Shown: in pieces, positions 1 through 13,983 of the stretch | Layout of the letters: each line of letters begins with the position of its first letter | How positions within the stretch are numbered: position 1 is the stretch's first letter | Source: Hirudo medicinalis | Lineage: Eukaryota; Annelida; Clitellata; Hirudinida; Hirudinidae | Assembly (NCBI GenBank): GCA_011800805.1 | Contig: MPNW01000026.1 | Coordinates: 135,093-199,092, forward strand | Direction: 5' to 3' | DNA length: 64,000 nt | The notes under the pieces: generated by a model | What the model saw: only the letters and a program-made list of their open reading frames with translations | Told to the model about the DNA's origin: nothing | Databases searched by the model: none | Position numbers and translations under genes: made by a program

Positions 1-1651
1 AAACGTGAAGAGTGAGACCTTTCTCAAGTCTGGGTTAAGAGAATTGTGGCAAGAGGAATTAAAAGTGTAACTAGTTTGTGGCTCCCAGTCAATTTAAAAT
101 CAAAAGTTTAAAAGTCCGACTATTAAGAATTCAATTCCATTGAATTTTATTTGAGAACGTAAAAATGTCTCTCCTGTTCAACTAGTAAATAGTGAATGAT
201 TTTACGGAGAGCAAAGGTGAAGTCAAGTGAGGACATGACAACGGGTCGTCAATAAAAGACGTCCGCAAAACTTTTCCGATTTTTGACCCCATCCCCCTAT
301 TTTGTGGACATCCGTATTTTTGCAAACAAAAATATTTCATATAAATTTATTTTAATAACCAAGTCATTTTATTGTTCAAAGGAAAAATCCAATCGTAGCC
401 AATATGTGAAATTTGTTACCAATAATATATTTTCTTCGTTGTTGGTGATTGATTTACTTTGCTTGTCCTCTCCATCATGTGATTGTGGTGAAAATGTTTC
501 AAAGCAAAAGTCAGTTTCGAAATGAACAGTTTTAATGTGTTCTTTGACTGCGACAAAAGGTGGGAAATGCTTCCCACGATTTCTGCAAACTCGCTTATGC
601 TTATCTAATCTCGCTTATCTCATTAGGTCCCTACAATGTAAATAAAAGATTATTGAAATAATGGAAATAAAATCATTAAAAACCAAGTCAATACTTACGC
701 TCAACAGATCCATTACTTTAGGTTCGCTTTAAGGACCACGTTTGACATTTACATAAAGTGATTACAGTGGACAGGTTTATATGAATGTAACGCAATTCGA
801 AGCTTTTGGTAAAAACAAATTTTCGAAATTGGGAACATTTTGACTCAGACAAAGGGAAGAAAAATTTCAGCAATTTTCAGTTTCTGCATTTTGAAAATTG
901 GTTCAGCGGCGATCGTTTTGATTGCTATTCCAGATCTCATTCTATTAGCAGCCATTCCTTTATGTTGCTAAAGTTCTTTCAATTGTGTATAAACGCACTC
1001 ACTCATTTGCCTGCATAAATTATGTAGCAAATGTTAGTAATTTGGATTCACAATTGATGTGGACTTACAATGAGAGGGCAAATGAAACCAGAGACGATTT
1101 TGAATATTAAGTTAGATTAGATATTTTGTCATGGTTATTTTTGACATTCACTCATAACTTTTCGAAGAGTGCAATCCTTCAAAAGGAGAAACTCTACTCG
1201 TTAAGTTAATATTACGAATGAAGGGCGTGTCTGCAGAATCTTCAACGTGTAAACTTCATGCACAGCAGCGCACACTTATCACACAAAGTCGTACATGTTT
1301 GGCCTCGTTAGCAGAACATTTGAAGTCAGTGCAAACTTCAGCCGGGCTTGGCTCTGCAACCTTCAAGTGAAGGATTTAGAATCTCATCCACCACGTTTTC
1401 TCCTTCAATGCCTGTGCAGCGCCACATTTGAAAGGTTGAATTTTACTGTCTTTTAAAATAAAAGAGCTCATGTCAAGATAGGTAAAATTATAAATGCATT
1501 TTGTGTAAGATGTATTAAACTTCGTTGGGCAAAATATTCAAGACAGTCGATACTTGAGATAGCTGGATCGTATTGAAAGTGATAGTCTTTTGAATTTCAT
1601 TTAAAATTCACTACATTGATTTAGGACGAAGAGAGGCCAAAAATATCGATC
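1..1651. other. 5' flank of the laminin gene; no gene seen
   Basis: Short open frames only, none with a recognisable domain or splice-linked partner. The stretch should hold the laminin beta promoter and 5' UTR, but I could not point to a convincing TATA box or initiator. Confidence 0.5.
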
Positions 1652-4600
1652 ATGAAGCAGCATGGATTACTATTGTTGACCTTGGTTTTAATATTCAATG
1701 CAGGTACTATTAAATTGAATCTATTTGGTTATTTTTATTTCGTAACTTCTAATTATCATAAATTCAACTCAATGGAGTAAAGACTTAGTATAAGGTGCAT
1801 AAAGAAGTCGAATGGCTAAGGTTAGGTTAGGGTTAGCAACGTCTTGTTGCACGGCTGGCAACATATGCCGTGTTCATGTTATCGTTATTCAAGAGCAAGT
1901 ATTACCTTCATGCATCAAATGACGTAATGAGGCTATAATTTTATATACATTGTATAATTTGTGCCGTTTCCCGTTTTACATTGGCTTTCTCCGCATGCCG
2001 TCTGAGTATCATATCGACCTACCTGATGAGTAATTATAATAAATCAAAGTAGCTTCACTTAAGTAATACCTCGAATTATTTAATTAATTACTACTTTGCG
2101 AATTAATTTCTTCCTTTAATCCAAGTGTTTTTCCTCGGTTACAGTTGCGCATCGATTAGCATCACTTTAAAGCCAATTTTATCAAGTCAATTATTTTCAT
2201 TTTAAAGACCTAATAAGCGGACAAACTAAGCCCAGAAAAAATGGCCCTACGCCTGATTGCAAGGAAGAAAGTTGCTATCCGAGTACTGGAGATCTCATGG
2301 TTGGAAGAGAAAATAGACTGACGGCTTCATCAACATGTGGACTAACAACACCACAACGATTTTGCATCGTCAGTCATTTAGAAGACCAACAGACACAATG
2401 CTTCGTTTGCGACTCCAGAGACCTAGATAGCAAAAAAAGCCACAGAGTAAGTTTTTTCCATTTATTCCTGTTCTATTTATTCCCCGTTTTCCTTAATTGT
2501 TTGAATGCTCGCTATTTTCAAAAAACGCTCTTCACAGTAAGCTTCCATTGATGAGTCATAACATTAGGCCGTTTGTCATGCCTCTAAACATTTTCCCATG
2601 CTTCTTCAACTATGAGCCTTGCCGGGTGAATTATGCATCAGCACTTTACAACCAATTATTAAAGCGCTTTTTTCCTTCAATTTAATCTTCTGCCAAGTTG
2701 TCAACTAATTATTTAGCTGTATTTAAAATTAATTTTAATGTTCCTTTGATTCTAAATTATGAGCAATTTATCAATAACTTTTGGAGAGTCTGTCCTCTTA
2801 CGACATGACTAGATATTGATGTATGGGTTGAAATATTAAATTTTATTATTGTTTATTTGCATGCGTTATGAAGGTGGAGAACATCGTGTCATCAACAAAA
2901 AGAAGTTGGAAGAACAAATGGTGGCAGGCAGAAAATGGAGTGGAAAATGTTTCTGTCCAGTTGGACCTGGAAGCAGAGTTTCACTTTACTCATATCATTC
3001 TCAAGTTTAAGACTTTTAGACCCAGGGCCATGTTAATAGAACGTTCTTATGATTTTGGAAAAACATGGAAGGTTTGTTGCAATATTCAGATGTGCTTATT
3101 ATTTAATATTACATTTGTTTTGCTCGCAGGTATACAGATATTTTGCTCAAAACTGTGCCGAATCTTTTCCTAACATCACGACAGGAGAAGCAAAAAACAT
3201 CCAAACCGTCATTTGTGACTCGAAGTACTCTGAAGTTTATCCATCTTCAGAAGGGGAGGTAATTATTTTATTAAGAATTTTCTGCAAACAATATGTTTCT
3301 TAAAATGCAGCCAGACCAAAATCAACCACAAATTACTCAACAAAGTCAAAATAATTACAGGTGATATTTGGTGTTATCCCTGCAAATGTTAAAATAAGCA
3401 ACCCTTATAGTCAAGAAGTTCAGGACTTGCTAAAGATCACAAACCTGAGACTGAATTTCACCAAACTTCACACACTTGGTGATGACAATATTTATGAATA
3501 CTTTCTTAGATTGTTGATAAAAGTAAATGTTGAATAAAAAAGAAATATAAGAGATTTAATTTCAGCATAATTTTAGGTTTTTATTTTAGCATTAGTTTTT
3601 AAATTAAAATGTTGTAATAAATCATGATCTTATGTTTAGTTATGCGATTTGTTCTTATAATAACAGGGAGAGTTTTGTCAAATCAGCACAATTGTACTTT
3701 TTTACATTTAGAATCTAAATTTATTTTCATTTAAAATATGCTAAAATTAATAAACATCTGCAAATTCCTTCCTAAATTATCATTGATTGATTGATTTGAA
3801 GAAGATTTGTCATTGCAAGTCTGTCATATGCAATTTAATTAAAAAGAACTAAATTTAAGGAGCTGAAAAATAAACATTTATTCTTTAGGTGACAACCTTT
3901 TAACAAGTGGTGAGGAGGTGAAAGAAAAGTATTATTACTCACTCTACAACATGGTGGTGATGGGTAAGTGCTCCTGCTATGGACATGCTTCCAGATGCAA
4001 TCCACTGCCAGGCCTGAGTGATAGGGCAGACATGGTCAGTCATTATTCAAATTATTTTCTTAAACTCTGCCATCAATTTTTATTCATGATTTTTTCATGA
4101 TTTTCAGCAAATTTAAAGCTGGAAAACTCTTTGAGATTAAATAAAACTTATTCAATCATAAACCAAAAAAGTGAAATTAATAATTAATTGTAATGTTCTC
4201 TGCTGCTTTACAACACAAAGATCTTGCAAATATTCTGCTTTCAAACTAAGCTTTCAAGAGGTTTTAATTGCTAACAGATGTGTTTGAGCACCACATAGCC
4301 ATTTGATGTTTGCTTCCCACAGCTAGGTATAAGACTTATTAATAACAATGCGTGCAATATAAAGATTTGGTGCCATTTATATGGATGTCTATTTGTGTTT
4401 TAAGTTATGTTTAAAATTTATTGTTACAAACTTGTTCTATGTAACAGTCATCTGCTTATTGATTTTTTAAGAGCCTTGCATAATTAGCAAACTTTGTACT
4501 TATTGACTTAATGAGGAAGAAGATAATGTTGGAATAATTGTTGTGGTGGTGCCACAGGTTCATGGACAATGTGAATGCACTCACTTCACTAAAGGCTCCA

Positions 4601-7600
4601 ACTGCGAACAGTGCCAAGATTTTTATAACGACCTGCCCTGGAGACCTGCTCTAGGAAGAAATCCAAATCCTTGCAAAAGTGAAGTTCCACATCTCAAGCA
4701 TGTTGTAAACGTTAAATTGAGGAAATTATGAGAACCATTGTCATTATATTTTAATGAAATTAAAAGTGGAATGATTGCCTTTCAGCAACTTGGGTATAAC
4801 TATTAGAATGACCAATTTCTTATTCATCCATCTTATTATTAGCTGCTTATGCTCTCGAGTTTCATGCCTATGTTAGAATTCCTGTTAAAAAAATATTCTA
4901 AATCATTTGCTTCCATCTAATTATTAATTGCTTGTTCAATTCTGTTTCATGCTTTCAAAATTTTTTAGTTGACATTACTGTTTTGGTCTTATGCTGAAAC
5001 TTCTCTTGCATTTCAAGTAGATAATATTTCTATCAGGGCTGTCCTTTTGGTGATTCACTCTGCTTGTTTGGGCTTCCCCATCTTTTTTTTAGTGTTTGAC
5101 TAGAAAATACATTTATTGGTTAAAACTAAAATTTTATAAAATCAACTTAATTAATTATATTCACCATCTCTTTGCCATGCAGAATGTGACTGTAATGAGC
5201 ACTCAACCAAATGTCATTTTGATCCTGCCGTGTACGTTGCTACAAATTACGTCAGCGGTGGAGTGTGCGACGACTGCCAGCACAACACCATGGGACGCCA
5301 CTGTGAACAATGCAAGCCCTTCTTTTATCACCACCCCGAGAGAACCATCACCGATCCGTACGTTTGCCAGAGTTAGTACACGATTTGTTATGCATGATGA
5401 TCGGAATGAGGAATTTGCAACTTAAAAATAATTTCAGGCTGTGATTGTGATCCTATCGGGTCAGAATACAATGGAGAATGTGAGTCTCGAAGTGATCCCG
5501 ACACGGGAGCAGAGGCCGGTAGGTGCAAGTGTAAGGCCAACGTCCAGGGGAGGAGATGTGACTTCTGCAAGCAAGGATTTTGGAATCTTAGGCAGGGAAA
5601 TCCTTTTGGGTGTGAAGGTGATTGACATTTAAACGTTTGGTGTAATTAATTTAACTTTTATTATTGCCAATTTTTGCAATTTCTGAAGTTATTTAAATTC
5701 TGTTTAGATTGTGATTGTAATCCTCTGGGAACAGTGGAAGGAAGAGAGTGCAATATGTACACTGGGAAGTGTGAATGCAAGAGATATGTCAAAGGAAAGA
5801 AATGCGATGAATGCATTGTCAGTTTCAAATGTTTCAAATGTTGCCTATTGGGCCAGATTCAAGAATCTCTGCTTATCTACAGGATGGCTACTGGTATCTC
5901 AGCGATCACCCACAGGGATGCTTAGCTTGCGACTGTGACATTGGAGGATCGTACAATTTCTCCTGCAGTCAGCACGATGGCACGTGTGATTGCAGACCAA
6001 ACATTGTCGGTCAGCAGTGCAAACATTCTGCCATTGGATACTTCGTTCCTGGCCTCGATTGGTTGATCTATGAAGGAGAACATGCAGCTCCAACAGGGGT
6101 AAGATTGTTTTATTGGATTTGATATTCTATTTAATCTTGTGATTGAATGACTGTTACAATGAAGATTTCATTGCCTTTATTTTTAACCCTGCAATTTTGA
6201 TGAAAACAGATCTGTGCTTGTCAAGATTTGGCCCTATCAATAAATCATCATCCTTGCATTTTCATCCTCACATGTTAAAAATCACTCTCACTGATCTCAA
6301 CAATTGCATAATTAATCATTTAGATATTTTAAAATGTTTGCAGCATGCTACTGTCGAGTATAGATTGCTCCGCCAGAGATTCAGAGAACATGGACAGGAC
6401 CCGGATTCATGAGAGTCTACGAAGGGTCATCGCTCGAATTTCATGTCGACGACATTCCTTACTCCACGCATTATGACGTCATCATCAGATACGAACCACA
6501 GGTTCATCTTAATGTTCACTCTGTTAAATCACTTTTAAACATTTGATTTGCTAGTGGAGTTGTTAATTTTCTTCTTCATGCTTTGAAAGAATCTTGAATC
6601 TTTTCATTGATTGATAGGATTGTATCTATTGAAATCGTAGTTGAAAATGTAATCGAAATTTGACCGAGACTAGCGAAACATCAACGACTTTATTGGACCT
6701 CAAAAGTGATGCGATCATCTGCTATCCTATATCATTATCATCCTTTTATCCTACGTCCTTATACTTTTAGTCCCAGATTGATGTCAAGCCTCAGTTTATT
6801 AATGGAGTGAAATTTTGTTTTATCTTAATCAGATGAGTTACCTAATTATTTAAAAAATGAATAACATTCAGACAAGCAGAGATTGGCATGACGTGAAGTT
6901 GTCAGTCATCAGGCTCGATGGTGACAGCCTGGAGGGTGCTTGCGCCAATGCGGTTCATGGAGATAACGAGGCTTCTGTAGAACTTCAGCCAAGTTTGTTC
7001 TTATATTCGAGTACTTCGTCGTTAATCGAGAGTTCTGACATTTGCACTTTTATCGAATGCAGGTTCACGTCACTGGATTGTGGTTCCAAGCTCGTGTTTG
7101 GAGAAAGGCAAAACGTACAAAATAAAATTGGATTTCAGGAATTCCAGACCCGATGGAATATCAGCAGAGGAGAACGTCTTAATTGATTCGGTAATTTATT
7201 ACATTTCTTTAAAATTAAACAAAACATCTCAGAAAATCTTATTTAACCCTTTTTAATAAAATCATTGAAATATTTCAGATTGTTTTGATGCCTAGTCCAG
7301 ATACGCATCCCGTGTTGCAATATTCCGATCCCAGAAACCAAAGGGATGAATTCGACCATTACAGATGCGATGATGCTTATCTCTCACCTGCCTACAGGAC
7401 TGAACTCTACCAAGCTTGTCGGCCAACCGTATTCAGCATGTCTTCTCTAATCCATGATGGAGCTAAAGGTGAAGCACTGATTAAAATATTTACCAATTAT
7501 TACTGTTATTACTGGAACAAAACAACTCAGAATAACTTTTAATGGAACTCAAAACACGACTCGAAATCGCAAACAAAAGGTACTCGCCCTCGTACAGTTG

Positions 7601-10600
7601 CAACACAATCAACAACTTGGTTTGTAGGATGAGCCAAAGGGAAGTTCACAGAATACACAAATCCACAACAGTATATTATAAGAACAACATTACAATTATT
7701 TTGTATTAAATTATTCTCTCTTTATTTTAAGAAATTCGTTTTTAAGTTCAATTCTGTATTCATCTTGTTAATGTTAAGGAGAGGTGATGAAAAAGTAATT
7801 GTGATATCCTTCTGTGTGGACTACCTGCTAAAAGTCTTAAATTAATAACAATATTACTAATATTACAATATTACTAGTAGTATCAAATATTCAGAAATTG
7901 GTATGATATATTCCGACAATACTTGATTTCTATCGTGGTTATGAAGATATTTGAATTGAAATAATAGCCAATCATTGTTGAATCATACAATCAGTAATTG
8001 TAAAACATTGTAAATAAATGTAAATAGCTTGTGATTGCGATCCGACCGGATCGATCGATCCCGAATGCGATCCGATCGGCGGACAGTGCAAGTGCAAGCC
8101 CTACGTGGTCGGAAGAAGATGCGACCGATGCCAGGCCGGTTCTTTTGGATTCGGACCTGCCGGGTGCGTGGGTGAGTCTCGATTTAAAATTTATGCTCGA
8201 GTTTTATGTCAAAAACTGAGGACAATGTTTAAATCTAAACTAGTTAAGCTTGAAACAAATGCTTGCATTTCATTCCTTCTAGCCTGTCAATGTGACGATC
8301 TGGGATCGCTGGACCCGACGTGCGACGCTCACAGCGGTCAGTGCAAGTGCCGACACAACGTGGACGGTCTGAGATGCGACAGGTGCAACAGGGGTTTCTT
8401 CAGTTTTCCTTACTGTCAGGCCTGTCGATGCAACGATTTGGCAGATGAATGCGACGAGGAAACCGGGAGGTGTCTCAATTGCAGAGAACATTCAGGAGGA
8501 GATGACTGCAGCAGGTCTTCTTTAGAATCATTTCCAGATACTAATTTTAAAATTAGCAATTAAATTGAATTGTTTATTTGCCAATTAAAACCTAATTATG
8601 ACAGACCAAAGAGTTATTGTTGTGGAAATGTTGTACATGGATAGACTCAGATTACTTAACCTAACTCTTGAAAAACGTCGACTATGGGCTGAAATATCGC
8701 TTTGCTTCAAGTTAAGAAAGGGACTGCTTGATTGCACAGCCTCCTTCTCTCTCCTGTTCTCAACATGTTCTAGGACACGAGATCATAATTTTAAACTAAA
8801 AACTGGTAAAATCAGATGTGAAACTACTAAGAATTTCTTCCGTAACCGAGTTGTTAGATTATGGAACTCCCTGCCTGTCAATATGGTAAATTCATCATCT
8901 GTTTCTCGGTTTGACTCACTTGTTTGAATTCACTCGGCTATTCGTGAACTTAACTTAAATCAATATCTCACCTACAAATAATTTCTTTTTTTTTGTCCAC
9001 AAACGAATGCATTTCATTTTTATTTTGAGCTAAGGGGGCTTAGTTTAGTTATTTGCTGCCATTGATGCTTTCGCTAGAATTTGTGCATTTCTGTTTTCTT
9101 GAGTACAATTGGTCATGCAAGAGGTCGAATGACCATTTGACCGGAGTCGGTAATAAATAAATAAATAATAAATACGATTTTAAGATTACTTTCTAATCGA
9201 TCACATTTTTTCTACCTGCAGGTGTGCCGACGGTTACTACGGAGATCCACGTTCGGGTCATGGCGGGTGCAGGCCGTGCATGTGTCCCGGGGGAGAAGGA
9301 AGTGGAATGCAGTATGCAGACACCTGCAGATTGGAGACATCAATAAATCAAGTCATATGCGATTGTAAACCTGGGTTTTCTGGTCGGTCGGTTTGTTTAT
9401 TTTCTGAGTTGAGGTACTGTGGACTAATAAAACTTGATTTATTCTCATCGCAGGATTCAACTGCGACGAGTGTGCAGTGAACCATTACGGGGATCCGTTG
9501 AGGCCGGGAGGAACCTGCACGAAATGCCTCTGCAACAACAACATCGACTTCCATGTTCCAAACAGCTGCGACTCCAGCTCGGGGTGGTGCCTTAAATGTT
9601 TGTACGACTCCGAGGGACACCAGTGCGAAAGGTGCAGGAAGGGAACTTATGGAGAAGCAACCGTTCGGGACTGCAAAAGTACCTTTTTTCTCTTAAATAA
9701 GGATATTAGTTTCAAATCTCCAATAATACTGTCCTGAAAAAAGTGTCATTTCTTTCAATATTAATTTTAATTGTCGACATAAATTTAAGGCTGTTCTTGC
9801 AACATCCTTGGAACCAACCAAACTCTGATGGATGATTGTGACATTTACACTGGACAATGTCATTGCCTTCCAAATGTCATTGGAAGAAGCTGTGATGAGT
9901 GTGCTATCAACCATTGGAAGCTGGCGAGCGGACAGGGTTGCGAACCTTGCGACTGCGACAAATCCGGTTCTCGACTGGAACAATGCAACCTCGTAATGTT
10001 ACATTTTATTTCGTTCACTCGATAAATAAGTGAGATCACAGGCAATAATTATTCTAGAGGTTCTCTTTACAAGTTATATTTTAAAATACATTCACTTACT
10101 TTGATGCTGACAGTATTTTGTGAATGTTCAAAATGTGTTTTCATTCGTGAAAAACAAAAGATTAAGGGTAAATAGAGATGATAAATAATTGTGGTATTGG
10201 CACTGTCGTGATTTATTAATCAAATATGTAGCCAATGATGAAATATGTGACAGGTAATAGTGAAATAAAAGTTTACCTGATTTAAAATTCAGTACGACGG
10301 TCAGTGCGACTGTGTGGATGGAAGAGGAGGAAGAGATTGCAGCCAGTGTCCAGAAATGAGTTGGGGAGATCCGTTCTTGGGATGCAAATGTACGATCGCT
10401 CGTTCGGCAGTACCCTGCCATTTGTCAAAACTTCATCACTAAAACTTCTTTCTGCAACGAGTCACTTGCAAAATTTTACTTGTTATTGTTAAGTAACTAA
10501 ACAACATCCAGTAATTCCTATGCAGTCTGTACTATTTATTACTATCATTATTTATAATAATTATTATTTATTAATTATAATTATTGTTAATTATACTAAT

Positions 10601-13600
10601 TAATATCATTGAATTCTACTATATTAATAATTCACATATACTTACTAATTACTCTAGTAATAATAGCATGGCATGGTAGTGACTGCAGAGAAGCTGAGAG
10701 TGCAAATCAGCCTCTTTATTCTTTTAAGCACCAAAATTGAATAAAATCACATTTTGGATTGCAGCTTGCACTTGTAACCCGGACGGTGCAAGGTCGCTGT
10801 ATTGCAACAAAGTGACTGGACAGTGTGAATGCGCAAGGGGAGTGACAGGTCTTAATTGTGACAGATGTGACAGGGGGACTTATGGAGCCCTTCCCCAATG
10901 CATACCCTGCGGAGAGTGCTTTGATAACTGGGACAAACTCATTGCCCAGCTAAGAGGTTGTTTTATAAAATAAATTAATTAAAAGGGCCTTATTTGATCA
11001 ATTGATGCCTTATTTTTAAGAATTCATTTACATGTTAAAGTCGCATCCTCATTCAACATTGCATTACATTATTCTAATTCACATGCGTCGCGTCACTCTT
11101 GTGGGAATTCCTCAGCATATTTGGTTCGTTATATTTTAAGATTTAAAATCAGGAAAATTTTCTGAACAGATGAAGCTGCAGCCCAGCTGAGAATTGGAAC
11201 AGAAATCAAGCTGAGTGGACCTCCTGGAGCGTTTGCAAAAGAATTTGAGGAGTTAGAGCAGGTGCTGATGGATATGAAAAGCCATGTCAACTCTGCGAAT
11301 GTATCCTCAGATCAGTTGGAAAACATTGACCAAGAACTTGACAACCTGAGGTTTGATAACAATGAATATTAGTCATCGCAAAGGTAACAAAGATAGATTT
11401 TTAAAATGTAAACAGTTCAAAGTTGAAAGATCTCAAGCCAAATTTAGCTTCCCATGGCTCACGAACAGAAGAAGCCTCTGTAAAGATATCAGAGTTGTAC
11501 TCAAGGGTGTTAAACCTTCAGAGTGAATTTAACAAATCGAGTGCAAAAACAAAAGAACTTCGTGAAAATGCACTCGAAATACAGGAACAGGATGTTTCTG
11601 GTTGACATAAATTAACGAATTTGTTTATTATTTATTTCTTGTGACTTAAATTGCATATCATTAACTCAGTTATAGGTTACTTTTTAATATTATCGTTAAT
11701 AAATTATTACATCACCTCAAAGGGGCTTATGCAAGCATCCAAGAGAGCCTTGTCAAATTGTCTGCACTTCAGGCCAAGCTGACTGATGCTGAGAACAGCA
11801 AAAACATCTCAGTATATTTTAGGACTTCTGTTGAACACTTTCTCCAGAATTCCAATTTTTCTGATGCAAATTCTGAGAATGGAAATGAAAATAGCCTCGA
11901 TAAAGTGGTTGAATTCATGAAGGCAGTAGATGAGAATGTGTTATCCATCAACACTGAGGTTTCCATGCTTTCCATCTTGATTGCTTACTTTTCAGTTCTG
12001 ATTCACAAGTCGCATTTATTTCGACCAGCTTTGTGGTGGCACTGGATCTCCTTGTCACGAAGATTGCGGTGGAGCCATGTGTGGGAAGTGCGGCGGCGAA
12101 CTTTGCGGAGACGGAGCCGTGACGAAGGCCGTCGAAGCAAAAAACACTTCAAGAAAGGCTGAGGAACTCATCAAATCCAAGTACAGGTCCACCAGTTCCA
12201 CTCTTTCCGAGGCAAGAATGTTTTCTCTTTAAGTAATCATTTAGCTAATAAATTATTAATTTACAATTTTCATTTAAATATTACTCAAGCTCGAAAACTC
12301 TAACAAGCAATGCAAACAAGCAACTGCCGAGGCAAAATTACTGGAAAGTCTTGCAAATTCAACGAAAAACAATTCGGAGTCCCAGGGATTCTATGTTAAG
12401 GAGAAGATTGAAGAAGGCCAAGAGGTTATAAAGGAGGACTTGGTAACAGCTGATGAAGTGGAATTGGTCAGTTATTAAAAAAGTGTTTAAAACATTTTAC
12501 ATATTTAAAATCTTTTGTTGTTATCAGATCGTCAACCAAACACTTGAACTGACCATTTCTCTGACAACCGAGGAGATAAATGATCTCGGCGGTGACATTA
12601 GAAAGACTGTGAGTGATCTGACAAACATTGACAGCATTCTCCATGAAACGAGAAATGATATCGAAAATGCACAAAGCTTGCTCCAAGATGCTCAGAGATC
12701 TCAGTTTGTGATGCTTGATTGTTGAGGCTTTTTGTTCGTAAAGTTCGTCATAATCGAATTAGCTTTTGAAACTGATTGCATTTTTAGTGCTGAAGCTCAA
12801 AATGCCTTGAACGATGCTAAGAAAACAAAAGACTTTTTGGAAGTTTCCAATCAAGGTCATAACGAGTCAAGGGCACTCCTAGCTGAATTTAATGCTAAAA
12901 AAGAAGAACTCAACGAAACATTGGGACTGGTGTTTATGTTTTCTTGTTTGTTTTTAAATAATTAAGTCATTCAATTTGTAGTTAAATTGCATTGGTTTTG
13001 CTGTGGGTATTTTAAAAGGAATCTTTCTATTTCTTAGCTCCAAGAAAATCTAAACGACATTCATAGCAACACTAATTTGGACTCTGATAAATATAATGCC
13101 TTGTTGCACAAGATGGAGGTAATCAAATCGTCGTATGCCCGAAATGAAATGAAGTTGAAGAGTGCAGCATCACAAGCCAACACATCCAAAGAAGATGCTT
13201 TAAAATTGGAGGAAGTGGGTTGATGTTTCAGCATAGGCTTAGCCACGTGGGCATCCCCCTTACCTCTACCAGTTTGCTCCTTGATATTTTTCTAAATCCA
13301 TATAATTCATAAATAATTTATTGACCATATTACAGCTCCAGCTAATTAGCCTTCTTAATATGTATTACATATTATTTCAACAACTAGTTTGATGGTTTCT
13401 CTGCTTTCCTTAAGTGCCTTTAGTGAGAATTTATTTGTTCACCACTAATCCACCAGTGCTATACTTTACTGTTGTAATATTTATGTACATATAAAAGAAA
13501 ATTGCTCCCCCCACCCTGGCCAATTTTAAAATCCTGGCTATACCACTGTTTTTCAGTTTTACTTTTTAATCATGATTTTGTCTCAACATTAATTTCTTTT

Positions 13601-13983
13601 GATCCTTCAAAGGATATTTCAAAGTTTGAAGCAAAATACAAAGATTTGTCAGAAATGTTGAAGGAGAAAGAAGGAAAGTTGAATGAGATCAAAATGAGGG
13701 CTAATCTCGTACTTACACGTGTCAGGTTTCCAAATGAAAACGTCCAAAACAAGACTAATTCTATGAAAAGTTTGTCATTCGCCATGTCTTAAATGTGCTA
13801 ATCTTTTTAGTTTAAAGTTTATTGGAATTTCATGCAATTGCAGAAATGTTCCAAGAATTCCACGAGCAACAGATATCTCTGAGCAACCACAACTCACTTG
13901 TTTCACATCTCCTTGAACAGAGCAAGAAGCACTTAGAAAAGATCAGGATGAAGCAATCTCAACTGTTGGTCTGCACTGGATAA
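1652..13983 (+). CDS. Laminin subunit beta, complete, 32 exons
   Basis: Secreted basement-membrane glycoprotein that assembles with alpha and gamma chains into the laminin heterotrimer. Exons: 1652-1703, 2208-2446, 2874-3071, 3130-3258, 3361-3478, 3889-4034, 4558-4678, 5183-5371, 5438-5617, 5708-5817, 5883-6098, 6364-6501, 6872-6992, 7063-7190, 7279-7468, 8028-8171, 8283-8514, 9222-9382, 9454-9678, 9790-9992, 10293-10389, 10765-10956, 11170-11350, 11416-11600, 11723-11958, 12029-12211, 12290-12466, 12528-12703, 12788-12929, 13038-13214, 13613-13769, 13844-13983. They sum to 5283 nt and stay in frame, giving 1760 aa, close to vertebrate LAMB1. Order seen: signal peptide ([17 protein letters not shown]), laminin N-terminal domain ([22 protein letters not shown]), EGF-like LE repeats, laminin IV type B domain (exons 11-15), more LE repeats, coiled coil interrupted by the Cys-rich beta-knob ([14 protein letters not shown]), and a Cys four residues from the end (VCTG), placed like the Cys that links beta to gamma. 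The C-terminal helix is the least conserved part and its exon edges are the least certain. Confidence 0.95.
8590..9175 (+). mobile_element. CR1/Jockey-like LINE 3' end in laminin intron 17
   Basis: The frame at 8598-8927 carries [12 protein letters not shown], the hallmark C-terminus of CR1/Jockey-clade reverse transcriptase ORFs. It is followed by about 240 bases of 3' UTR ending in a short AATA-rich tail near 9152-9173. The same sequence occurs inverted at 33.66-34.44 kb. The copy is 5'-truncated and lies wholly within the intron 8515-9221, same strand as the gene, so it should be spliced out. Confidence 0.85.
13229..13558. mobile_element. Possible non-autonomous hAT-like element in laminin intron 30
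   Basis: The intron 13215-13612 is unusually long for this 3' part of the gene. Its inner part begins with cagcataggcttagcca and ends, read on the minus strand, with CAGTGGTATAGCCAGGA followed by a G-rich stretch. Both ends resemble the CAG..tAGCCA...GGGGG termini of many animal hAT elements. I found no matching 8-bp target duplication and no transposase, so this is a suggestion only. Confidence 0.4.
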
